Shown: one piece after another, positions 1-5,811 of the stretch
Numbering within the stretch: the stretch's first letter is position 1
Layout of the letters: each line of letters begins with the position of its first letter
Assembly (NCBI GenBank): GCA_944385595.1
Contig: CALWXY010000159.1
Coordinates: 1-18,569 of the forward strand
DNA length: 18,569 nucleotides
Direction of reading: 5' to 3'
From: an uncultured Oscillospiraceae bacterium
Lineage (GTDB): Bacteria > Bacillota > Clostridia > Oscillospirales > Oscillospiraceae
Position numbers and translations under genes: made by a program
The notes under the pieces: generated by a model
What the model was told of the DNA's origin: nothing
Seen by the model: the letters and a program-made list of their open reading frames with translations, nothing else
Database searches by the model: none

Positions 1-110
1 CCCTCCTCCGCCGCGCACTGCGAGCAGAGGCAGCGCTTGGTGACATTGCCGTTTATATTGGAGGTATAGAAGAAGTTGGCTTCTCTCTCATTGCATTTTT
101 CACATTTCAT
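1..110 (-). CDS. mcsA: McsA-type zinc-finger activator of the McsB arginine kinase, N-terminal part only
   Basis: Only the first 36 codons lie in the window. The protein begins MKCEKCNEREANFF and continues with a CLCSQC motif, so two CxxC pairs are visible (residues 3-6 and about 28-31). This is the zinc-binding N-terminus typical of McsA. In Firmicutes McsA activates the protein-arginine kinase McsB, which marks proteins for ClpC-ClpP degradation. It follows ctsR by 17 bp on the same strand, with an AAAGGG-type ribosome binding site before the ATG, matching the usual ctsR-mcsA-mcsB-clpC order. The C-terminal UvrB/UvrC-like part lies outside, so identity rests on the cysteine motifs plus context. 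Confidence 0.85.
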   Translation of the reverse strand, partial: MKCEKCNEREANFFYTSNINGNVTKRCLCSQCAAEE

Positions 111-127
111 AAATAAACACCCTTTCA

Positions 128-577
128 TTAAGAAATCGTGGATATGAGCATTTGCTTGAAAATCGCGGCTCTGACGCCGTCGCGGTACTGCTGGGGAACA
201 GGTCTGAGCGCCGCGTCGCTCAGAGCGGAGAGCATGAGCTTTGCCGCCTGCTCGCTGAGCGCACCGCCGGATACAAGGTTTGAGCACAGCGCCGAGGCCG
301 TGCCGCAATCGAGGCTTGTACCGACCGCGTTAATCGTGTGCATAACGAGCTGTCCGGGCGACGGCTGCACCCGCTTAATGCGGATGTATCCCCCGCCACC
401 TCGGCGTGACTCGACGACGAATCCGCGCTCGGGCGAGAAGCGGGTGGATATGACGTAGTTAATCTGGCTGGGCACGCAGCTGAACTGCTCGGCGAGGCTT
501 GAGCGCCTCAGCTCCGCGAAGCCCTGTGAGTCCAGCTCCTCGAGGATGAACCTCGCTATCAAATCGCTTGTCGCCAT
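128..577 (-). CDS. ctsR: CtsR, transcriptional repressor of class III stress genes
   Basis: 149-residue DNA-binding repressor that controls clp and mcs genes in low-GC-lineage Gram-positives and is inactivated by heat and by the McsA/McsB system. Visible family features are the N-terminal helix-turn-helix (about residues 18-45, containing the QINYVISTRF stretch) and the glycine-rich wing RGGGGYIRI (about residues 59-67) that enters the minor groove. The C-terminal half is the dimerisation region. Length is typical (about 150). The ATG at 577 has a GAGGTG ribosome binding site 6 bp upstream. It is the first gene of the operon running into mcsA. Its promoter region carries three copies of a CtsR-like heptad repeat, indicating autoregulation. 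Confidence 0.95.
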   Translation of the reverse strand: MATSDLIARFILEELDSQGFAELRRSSLAEQFSCVPSQINYVISTRFSPERGFVVESRRGGGGYIRIKRVQPSPGQLVMHTINAVGTSLDCGTASALCSNLVSGGALSEQAAKLMLSALSDAALRPVPQQYRDGVRAAIFKQMLISTIS

Positions 578-607
578 TTCATCACCTCATTGTAGTTGCC
601 GGTCTGG

Positions 608-624
608 TCTGACTTTCCCTGACC
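608..624 (-). promoter_or_regulatory. CtsR box, promoter-proximal copy
   Basis: On the minus strand this reads GGTCAGGGAAAGTCAGA, a slightly degenerate version of the CtsR operator (heptads GGTCAAA separated by 3 bp). It lies between the ctsR -10 element and the start codon. Confidence 0.7.
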
Positions 625-632
625 TTGACTAT

Positions 633-661
633 ATAATAGTCAGGAAAGGTCAAATTTGCAA
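633..661 (-). promoter_or_regulatory. ctsR operon promoter
   Basis: On the minus strand TTGCAA, a 17-bp spacer and TATTAT form a SigA-type promoter about 55 bp upstream of the ctsR start codon. A CtsR box fills the spacer. Confidence 0.7.
638..654 (+). promoter_or_regulatory. CtsR box, copy overlapping the promoter spacer
   Basis: On the plus strand this reads AGTCAGGAAAGGTCAAA: a weak heptad, a 3-bp spacer and a perfect GGTCAAA heptad. It is inverted relative to its neighbours and lies between the -10 and -35 elements of the ctsR promoter, so bound CtsR would block RNA polymerase. Confidence 0.8.
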
Positions 662-669
662 CAGTCATT

Positions 670-686
670 TTTGACCTTTCCTGACC
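670..686 (-). promoter_or_regulatory. CtsR box, upstream copy
   Basis: On the minus strand this reads GGTCAGGAAAGGTCAAA, the best of the three matches to the CtsR heptad repeat (the second heptad is perfect). It lies just upstream of the ctsR -35 element and about 110 bp upstream of the divergent ferredoxin promoter. Confidence 0.8.
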
Positions 687-793
687 TTTATTCGCCTCCC
701 TCACGGCGCGAGCTTTGATTTTCTCCGTTTTTCTCACGCTTGCTCGATTTTTCTCGATTTTGACTAAAGTCAGGCCCGGCAGAAAAATATTGT

Positions 794-821
794 TTGCAAT
801 TTGCAGTATTTGTGGTAATAT
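794..821 (+). promoter_or_regulatory. Promoter of the ferredoxin gene
   Basis: TTGCAA, a 16-bp spacer and TAATAT lie about 35 bp upstream of the ferredoxin start. An alternative -35 (TTGACT at 760) is present but has a poorer -10 partner. Confidence 0.6.
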
Positions 822-855
822 GATTTCGTAATCAGCACAAAAGGAGGTTAGATTC

Positions 856-1026
856 ATGGCATACGTCATCACCGACGCCTGCGTCGCTTGCGGCACCTGC
901 GCTGCTCAGTGCCCCACCGAGGCCATCTCTGAGGGCGACGGCATCTACGTCATCGACGCCGACACCTGCGTTTCCTGCGGTTCCTGCGCCGAGGCCTGCC
1001 CCACCGAGGCTATCGTTGAGGAGTAA
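856..1026 (+). CDS. 2[4Fe-4S] clostridial-type ferredoxin
   Basis: A 56-residue soluble electron carrier. Two complete cluster motifs CxxCxxCxxxCP are visible: C9, C12, C15, C19-P20 and C38, C41, C44, C48-P49. The two halves are clearly homologous (each ends CPTEAI), as expected for this family, which holds two low-potential [4Fe-4S] clusters and serves enzymes such as pyruvate:ferredoxin oxidoreductase and hydrogenase. The ATG is preceded by AAGGAGG at good spacing, and the length matches the classical 55-56-residue Clostridium ferredoxins. It stands alone, divergent from ctsR, with its own promoter and a GC-rich hairpin after the stop. The partner enzyme cannot be told from the context. Confidence 0.96.
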   Translation: MAYVITDACVACGTCAAQCPTEAISEGDGIYVIDADTCVSCGSCAEACPTEAIVEE

Positions 1027-1041
1027 GGCTCATCAAGCTAT

Positions 1042-1064
1042 GGGCGCGCCGTGCCGGCGCGCCC
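1042..1064 (+). terminator. GC-rich hairpin after the ferredoxin gene
   Basis: A perfect 9-bp stem GGGCGCGCC / GGCGCGCCC with a 5-nt loop begins 15 bp after the stop codon. It lacks a T-run, so termination here is inferred from position. A T-run terminator-like hairpin follows at 1109-1134. Confidence 0.5.
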
Positions 1065-1069
1065 ATTAG

Positions 1070-1223
1070 CCGCCGGGCATTTTCGCTCTCGAAAATGCCG
1101 CTTCGCCCAAAAAGCCTGACGGCTCAGGCTTTTTGACGGCGGCCTATCCCATTCGAGGCGGGCCTTGCCCCCTCGAGCTCCCCCGCCGTATACTATATTA
1201 TAGTCGGATGGCGGTTTTTCGAC
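1070..1223. repeat. Palindrome-rich intergenic repeat, copy 1 of a tandem pair
   Basis: Part of the gene-free stretch 1027-1464. This 154-bp unit recurs almost unchanged at 1243-1396. It contains: a perfect 10-bp hairpin GGCATTTTCG / CGAAAATGCC (1076-1099); a perfect 11-bp hairpin AAAAAGCCTGA / TCAGGCTTTTT (1109-1134) resembling a bidirectional terminator; an imperfect CGAGG / CCTCG hairpin (about 1154-1175); and the 13-bp palindrome ACTATATTATAGT (1192-1204) nested in CCGCC / GGCGG followed by TTTTT (1183-1219). No open frame in it looks like a gene. Confidence 0.85.
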
Positions 1224-1242
1224 ATTGACTGCGCTTGCCGCC

Positions 1243-1396
1243 CCGCCGGGCATTTTCTAAGCGAAAATGCCGCTTTGCCCAAAAAGCCTGATGGCTCAGG
1301 CTTTTTGACGGCGGCCTATCCCATTCGAGGCGGGCCTTGCCCCCTCGAGCTCCCCCGCTGCATACTATATTATAGTCGGAGGGCGGTTTTTTCGAC
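1243..1396. repeat. Palindrome-rich intergenic repeat, copy 2 of a tandem pair
   Basis: Second copy, offset about 173 bp from the first, with a 19-bp spacer between copies. All four inverted repeats are kept: 1249-1271, 1281-1306, the CGAGG / CCTCG hairpin, and the 13-bp palindrome at 1364-1376 with TTTTTT at 1387-1392. Differences lie mostly in loops (CTCT versus TAAGC; CGGC versus TGGC), suggesting that the folded form is what is conserved, or that the duplication is recent. Confidence 0.85.
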
Positions 1397-1402
1397 TGTT
1401 CC

Positions 1403-1428
1403 GGGCGCGCTGCTCAGTCAGCGCGCCC
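1403..1428. repeat. GC-rich hairpin bounding the repeat region
   Basis: A perfect 10-bp stem GGGCGCGCTG / CAGCGCGCCC with a 6-nt loop, followed by ATATTTTATT. Its arm resembles the hairpin at 1042-1064, so the tandem repeats sit between two similar GGGCGCGC stems. It could also act as a terminator. The next gene, trmN6, starts 36 bp downstream. Confidence 0.6.
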
Positions 1429-1464
1429 ATATTTTATTACCTTATTTTATTATAGGAGTATGCC

Positions 1465-2190
1465 ATGACAGAATTTGACGAGCTTTGGCGCGGCGGGCCG
1501 CGCCTTGCGCGTGCGAATGGCTTTAAGCTGGGCACCGATTCCGTCCTGCTCGCGGACTTTGCCGCGCGCGGCGTCTTTTCGCGTATAGCCGACCTCGGCT
1601 GCGGCTCCGGGGCGCTGAGCGTGTCGCTCGCTGAGCGCTACCCCGAGGCGGAGCTTGTCGGCATTGAGATACAGCCGCAGTTTGCCGCGCTGTGTGAGGC
1701 GAGCTTTGCGGAAAACGGCTTCTCGCCGCGCTGCCGCGCCGTCTGCGGCGATTTGCGCGACTTCGGAGCGCTGCCCCCGGCGGGCTGGGCGAATCTCGTC
1801 GTCTCGAATCCGCCGTACTTCCCCGTCAGCTCCGGGCACAGCGCGCCGGACGAATCAAGACGCATAGCGCGCGAGGAGCTCTGCTGCACTCTCGCGGACG
1901 TCTGCGCCGCCGCCGCGCGGCTCTGCCGCTGGGGCGGCAGCTTCTGCATGGTGCACAGGCCGGAGCGGCTCTCGGAGATATGCTGCGTATCATCCGCCGC
2001 GGGGCTTGAGCCGAAGCGGGCGCGTATGGTACAATATAGAAGTGATTCCGCGCCGAATCTGCTGCTCATGGAGTTCCGGCGCGGGGCAAAGCCGGGTCTC
2101 AGCATCGAGCCGCCTCTGCTTCTGGCGGACGACAGCGGCGCGGAGAGCGCCGAGCTGAGACGAATCTACCACAGGGAGTGCGCGAAATGA
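1465..2190 (+). CDS. trmN6: tRNA1(Val) (adenine-37-N6)-methyltransferase family protein (TrmN6/YabB)
   Basis: 241-residue SAM-dependent Rossmann methyltransferase. Motif I is DLGCGSG at residues 43-49, an acidic residue after strand 2 (GIEIQ, 66-70) would hold the SAM ribose, and NPPY at 115-118 is the signature of N6-adenine methylation. The N-terminal segment with FKLGTDSVLLADF is typical of the TrmN6/YabB group rather than of RsmC or HemK. In E. coli the relative (YfiC) methylates A37 of tRNA1(Val); activity in Firmicutes is inferred. The ATG has TAGGAG 5 bp upstream. Its stop overlaps the start of rsmI (ATGA), the same order as yabB and yabC in Bacillus, which supports the call. Confidence 0.88.
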   Translation: MTEFDELWRGGPRLARANGFKLGTDSVLLADFAARGVFSRIADLGCGSGALSVSLAERYPEAELVGIEIQPQFAALCEASFAENGFSPRCRAVCGDLRDFGALPPAGWANLVVSNPPYFPVSSGHSAPDESRRIAREELCCTLADVCAAAARLCRWGGSFCMVHRPERLSEICCVSSAAGLEPKRARMVQYRSDSAPNLLLMEFRRGAKPGLSIEPPLLLADDSGAESAELRRIYHRECAK

Positions 2191-3026
2191 GCGGAATTTT
2201 ATACCTTGTCGGCACGCCGATTGGAAATCTGAGCGATCTCTCGCCCCGCGCGCAGCTCGCGCTCGCGGAGTGCGACTTCATCGCTGCCGAGGACACGCGC
2301 GTGACGCTCAAGCTTCTCAACCGCTTCGGCATAAAAAAGCCGCTGGTGAGCTATTATGAACACAACCGCGCCGCGAGCGGCGAGAAAATTCTCGCGCGGC
2401 TCATGGCGGGCGAGAACTGCGCCCTCGTCACCGACGCGGGCATGCCCGCCATCAGCGACCCCGGCGAGGACATAGTGCGCCTGTGCGCCGAGCACGGCGT
2501 CACCGTGACCTCCGCGCCGGGGCCGAGCGCCGTCGTCACCGCGCTCGCACTCTCCGCACTGCCGACGCAGCGCTTCTGCTTCGAGGGCTTCCTCTCCACG
2601 TCGAGACGCAGCCGCTTCGAGCACCTCGAAGAGCTGCGCGGCGAAAAGCGCACCATGATTTTCTATGAGGCGCCGCACAAGCTGCTGCGCACTTTGAAGG
2701 ATATGGCCGAATATTTCGGCGGCGGGAGACGCCTCTCCCTCTGCCGCGAGCTGACCAAAATTCACGAGGAAATCGTCCGCACGACGCTCGCGGAGGCCAT
2801 AGCGAAATACGAGGCCGAGCCGCCGCGCGGCGAATTCGTCCTCGTCATCGACGGCGCGCCCGAATCCGAACCGGAGCCGGTGACGGGCAGCGACGCGCTG
2901 GAGCTGGTGGCCAAATACCGCGCCGAGGGCGAGAGCCTCAAAGCCGCCTGCCGCCGCGCCGCGGAGGACACCGGCATATCGAAAAACGAGCTTTACAGCC
3001 TCTGGCTGGCTGAGAAAGGGGAATGA
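2187..3026 (+). CDS. rsmI: RsmI, 16S rRNA (cytidine-1402-2'-O)-methyltransferase
   Basis: 279-residue tetrapyrrole-methylase-fold enzyme that 2'-O-methylates C1402 of 16S rRNA in the ribosomal P site. Family motifs in order: YLVGTPIGN (6-14), AAEDTR (33-38), YYEHN (56-60), LVTDAGMPAISDPG (80-93), APGPSA, FYEAPHKL, and CRELTKIHEE. A C-terminal helical segment ends the protein. The start at 2187 overlaps the trmN6 stop (ATGA) and has CAGGGAG upstream. A GTG at 2178 in frame would add three residues but has worse spacing. It is coupled to both neighbours, trmN6 and coaBC. Length and motifs are complete. Confidence 0.96.
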   Translation: MSGILYLVGTPIGNLSDLSPRAQLALAECDFIAAEDTRVTLKLLNRFGIKKPLVSYYEHNRAASGEKILARLMAGENCALVTDAGMPAISDPGEDIVRLCAEHGVTVTSAPGPSAVVTALALSALPTQRFCFEGFLSTSRRSRFEHLEELRGEKRTMIFYEAPHKLLRTLKDMAEYFGGGRRLSLCRELTKIHEEIVRTTLAEAIAKYEAEPPRGEFVLVIDGAPESEPEPVTGSDALELVAKYRAEGESLKAACRRAAEDTGISKNELYSLWLAEKGE

Positions 3027-3028
3027 TC

Positions 3029-4228
3029 ATGCTGAAAGGAAAAACTCTGCTGCTCGGCGTCACGGGCGGCATAGCCTGCTATAAAAGCGTGTCGCTGACA
3101 TCGGCGCTCATAAAGCGCGGCTGCACCGTGCGCGTCGCCATGACGGAAAACGCCGCGAAGTTCATATCGCCCATAGTGTTCGAGCAGTTCACGGGCAGCC
3201 GCGTCGCCATGGACACCTTTGACCGCGGCCACAGCTACGACGTCGGCCACATCTCGCTCGCGAACAGCGCCGACATGGTGCTCATCGCGCCCGCGACGGC
3301 GAACGTCATCGCAAAGCTCGCCCACGGCATAGCCGACGACATGCTCACCACCACCGTGCTCGCCTGCCGCTGCCCGAAATATATTGCGCCCGCCATGAAC
3401 ACCGCCATGTACGAAAACCAGGTCACGCAGGACAACCTCGAGATACTGCGCAAATACGGCTGGACGGTCATCACCCCCGCCGAGGGACGGCTGCTCTGCG
3501 GCGCCGTCGGCGCGGGCAAGATGCCCGAGCCGGAGACGCTGCTCGAATACGTCGAGCGCGAGCTGGGCCACGAGAAGGACATGCGCGGTATGCGCGTGCT
3601 CGTCACTGCCGGGCCGACGCGCGAGGCGCTCGACCCCGTGCGGTTTATGACCAACCACTCCAGCGGCAAAATGGGCTACGCCATCGCCCGCGCGGCCGTC
3701 TCGCGCGGCGCGGAGGTGACACTCGTGAGCCGCCCCGTGTCGCTCGCGCCCCCGCTCGGCGCGGAGGTGGTGCCGATAATCTCAGCGCAGGACATGTTCG
3801 AGGCCGTGACCTCCCGCTCGGACAGGCAGGATATCATCATTAAGGCCGCCGCCGTCGCCGACTACCGCCCCGCCACAGTCGCCGAGGACAAGATAAAGAA
3901 ATCCGGCGCCGACGACGACCTCACCCTGCACCTCGAGCGCACGCAGGACATCCTTGCCTGGCTGGGCGCGCACAAAAATCCGGGTCAGTTCCTCTGCGGC
4001 TTCTCGATGGAGACGCGCGACATGCTCGAGAACTCGCGCAAAAAGCTCGCGAAGAAAAATCTCGACATGATAGCCGCCAACAACCTGCGCGACTCCGGCG
4101 CGGGCTTCGGCGTGGACACCAATATAATCACCCTCATCACGCCCGACTCCGAGCGTCAGCTCCCGCTGATGAGCAAGGAGGAGGCCGCCCACGCAATTCT
4201 CGACGAGATACTCGCCCGCCGCGGCTAG
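3029..4228 (+). CDS. coaBC: CoaBC, bifunctional phosphopantothenoylcysteine decarboxylase / phosphopantothenate-cysteine ligase
   Basis: 399-residue enzyme for two successive steps of coenzyme A synthesis: CTP-dependent joining of cysteine to phosphopantothenate (CoaB) and FMN-dependent decarboxylation (CoaC). The N-terminal CoaC half shows LLGVTGGIACYK (about 8-19), the catalytic His74 in GHISLA, PAMNTAMYE (121-129) and GRLLCGAVGAGKMPEP with the lid cysteine. The CoaB half shows VTAGPTREALDPVRFMTNHSSGKMG and KAAAVADYRP, then a lysine-rich KIKKSG stretch. AGGGG lies 7 bp before the ATG at 3029; an ATG at 3023 overlaps the rsmI stop but sits almost on the ribosome binding site. It ends the trmN6-rsmI-coaBC unit. 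Confidence 0.96.
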   Translation: MLKGKTLLLGVTGGIACYKSVSLTSALIKRGCTVRVAMTENAAKFISPIVFEQFTGSRVAMDTFDRGHSYDVGHISLANSADMVLIAPATANVIAKLAHGIADDMLTTTVLACRCPKYIAPAMNTAMYENQVTQDNLEILRKYGWTVITPAEGRLLCGAVGAGKMPEPETLLEYVERELGHEKDMRGMRVLVTAGPTREALDPVRFMTNHSSGKMGYAIARAAVSRGAEVTLVSRPVSLAPPLGAEVVPIISAQDMFEAVTSRSDRQDIIIKAAAVADYRPATVAEDKIKKSGADDDLTLHLERTQDILAWLGAHKNPGQFLCGFSMETRDMLENSRKKLAKKNLDMIAANNLRDSGAGFGVDTNIITLITPDSERQLPLMSKEEAAHAILDEILARRG

Positions 4229-4235
4229 ATTCGCA

Positions 4236-4264
4236 TTGCGCGTTTTTGCGCTGTGTGGTATAAT
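4236..4264 (+). promoter_or_regulatory. Promoter of the DUF1846-lipoprotein unit
   Basis: TTGCGC, a 17-bp spacer and a perfect TATAAT with an upstream TGG (extended -10) start 8 bp after the coaBC stop. This indicates that the next two genes form a separate transcription unit. Confidence 0.75.
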
Positions 4265-4300
4265 TTGTAGTAAATTTTTGTAGCTTTGGGGGATATTTCC

Positions 4301-5785
4301 GTGATTAGGACAGGTTTTGACAACGATAAATACATCAAAATGCAGTCCGAGCAGATACGCAAGCGCATATCCGAGTTCGGCGGCAAGCTCTACCTCGAGT
4401 TCGGCGGCAAGCTGTTCGACGACCACCACGCCTCGCGCGTCCTGCCCGGCTTCCTGCCGGACAGCAAGCTGAGAATGCTGCTTCAGCTCGCCGACCAGGC
4501 CGAGATCGTCATCGCCATCAGCGCCTCCGCCATAGACAGCAACAAAAAGCGCGGCGACCTCGACATCACCTACGACTCCGAGGTGCTCCGCCTCATCGAC
4601 TCCTTCCGCTCCAGCGGGCTGTACGTCGGCAGCGTGGTCATCACGCAGTACGCCGGCCAGCCCTCCGCCGACGCATTCAAGGCCAGGCTCGAGAGCCTCG
4701 GCGTGCGCGTCTTCCGCCACTACCTCATCGACGGCTACCCCTCCAACGTGGGGCATATAATCTCCCCGGAGGGCTTCGGCAAAAACGACTATATAGAGAC
4801 CAGCCGCTCCCTCATAGTCGTGACGGCGCCCGGCCCCGGCAGCGGCAAAATGGCCACCTGCCTCAGCCAGCTCTACCACGAGCACGCGCGCGGCATCGAG
4901 GCCGGCTACGCCAAGTTCGAGACCTTCCCGATTTGGAACATCCCGCTCAAGCACCCCGTGAACCTCGCCTACGAGGCCGCCACTGCCGACCTCAACGACG
5001 TCAACATGATAGACCCCTTCCACCTCGAGGCCTACGGCGTCGCAACCGTGAACTACAACCGCGACGTCGAGATCTTCCCGGTGCTGAACACCATATTCGA
5101 GCGCATCTACGGCTCCTCGCCGTATAAATCGCCCACCGACATGGGCGTCAACATGGCGGGCTACTGCATAGTGGATAACGACGCCGTGAGCGAGGCCTCG
5201 CGCCAGGAGATTATCCGCCGCTACTACGCGGCGCTCTGCGCGCAGAAGCGCGGCTCCGGCGAGTCCGACGAGCTCGCCAAGCTCGAGCTGCTGATGAACC
5301 AGGCGGGCGTCACCGTCGCCGACAGGCGCGTCGTCGCGGCGGCCACCTCCGTGGCCGAGGCCACCGGCCTGCCCGCCGCGGCCATCGAGCTGCGCGACGG
5401 GCGCATCATCACCGGCAAGACCAAGGAGCTGCTCGGCGCGACCAGCGCCATGCTCCTCAACGCTCTCAAGGCCATAGCCGGAATTCCCGACGAGGTGCAG
5501 CTCATCTCCGCCTCGGTGCTCGAGCCGGTGCAGCGCCTCAAGGTCGAGTTCCTCGGCAACAAAAATCCCCGCCTGCACACAGACGAGATGCTCATAGCCC
5601 TCTCCATCTGCGCCGCCGAGGACGAGCGCGCCGCCCGCGCGCTGGAATGCCTGCCGCAGCTCGCCGGCTGCGACGCGCACACCTCCGTCATCCTCTCCAA
5701 TGTGGACGACACCGTCCTCCGCCGCCTGCGCGTCAACCTCACCTGCGAGCCTATCTACGAGACAAACAAGCTCTACCACGGCTGA
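4301..5785 (+). CDS. DUF1846 (UPF0371) family protein, function unknown
   Basis: 494-residue soluble protein recognised from strong family-wide conserved blocks: GKLYLEFGGKL near the N-terminus, RVLPGF, EIVIAISASAI, VVITQYAGQP, HIISPEGFGKNDYIETSR, then VVTAPGPGSGKMATC with a P-loop-like GPGSGK at 178-183. These are followed by AKFETFPIWN, HPVNLAYEAATADL, NMIDPFHLEAYG, NYNRDVEIFPVL and, near the end, NPRLHTDE. The family is widespread in Firmicutes and Actinobacteria; I know of no established role. The P-loop-like motif suggests nucleotide or phosphate binding, which is inference. The start is taken as GTG at 4301, with GGGGGA 7 bp upstream; a TTG at 4286 would add five residues but lies inside that site. 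The next gene follows after 26 bp. Confidence 0.93.
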   Translation: MIRTGFDNDKYIKMQSEQIRKRISEFGGKLYLEFGGKLFDDHHASRVLPGFLPDSKLRMLLQLADQAEIVIAISASAIDSNKKRGDLDITYDSEVLRLIDSFRSSGLYVGSVVITQYAGQPSADAFKARLESLGVRVFRHYLIDGYPSNVGHIISPEGFGKNDYIETSRSLIVVTAPGPGSGKMATCLSQLYHEHARGIEAGYAKFETFPIWNIPLKHPVNLAYEAATADLNDVNMIDPFHLEAYGVATVNYNRDVEIFPVLNTIFERIYGSSPYKSPTDMGVNMAGYCIVDNDAVSEASRQEIIRRYYAALCAQKRGSGESDELAKLELLMNQAGVTVADRRVVAAATSVAEATGLPAAAIELRDGRIITGKTKELLGATSAMLLNALKAIAGIPDEVQLISASVLEPVQRLKVEFLGNKNPRLHTDEMLIALSICAAEDERAARALECLPQLAGCDAHTSVILSNVDDTVLRRLRVNLTCEPIYETNKLYHG

Positions 5786-5811
5786 GCTTTATAAATTCAG
5801 GGGGAATGTAT

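Noticed and set aside
1070..1396. CRISPR array
   Set aside because: Only two long repeats with a 19-bp spacer, internally palindromic, with no cas genes; not a CRISPR pattern.
1038..1478. Open frames across the tandem repeats (minus 1038-1253, plus 1275-1478)
   Set aside because: They consist of palindromic repeat sequence, lack ribosome binding sites and differ between the copies.
3782..5779. A 665-codon open frame antisense to coaBC and the DUF1846 gene
   Set aside because: It is a by-product of high GC and strong codon bias in the sense genes, where stops are rare on the opposite strand. It shows no known domain, has a low-complexity Ala/Gly/Val/Asp-rich product and lies opposite well-recognised genes.
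5647..5811. Upstream extension of the lipoprotein frame into the DUF1846 gene
   Set aside because: The extension is arginine-rich out-of-frame sequence; the lipoprotein signal peptide and ribosome binding site fix the start at 5812.
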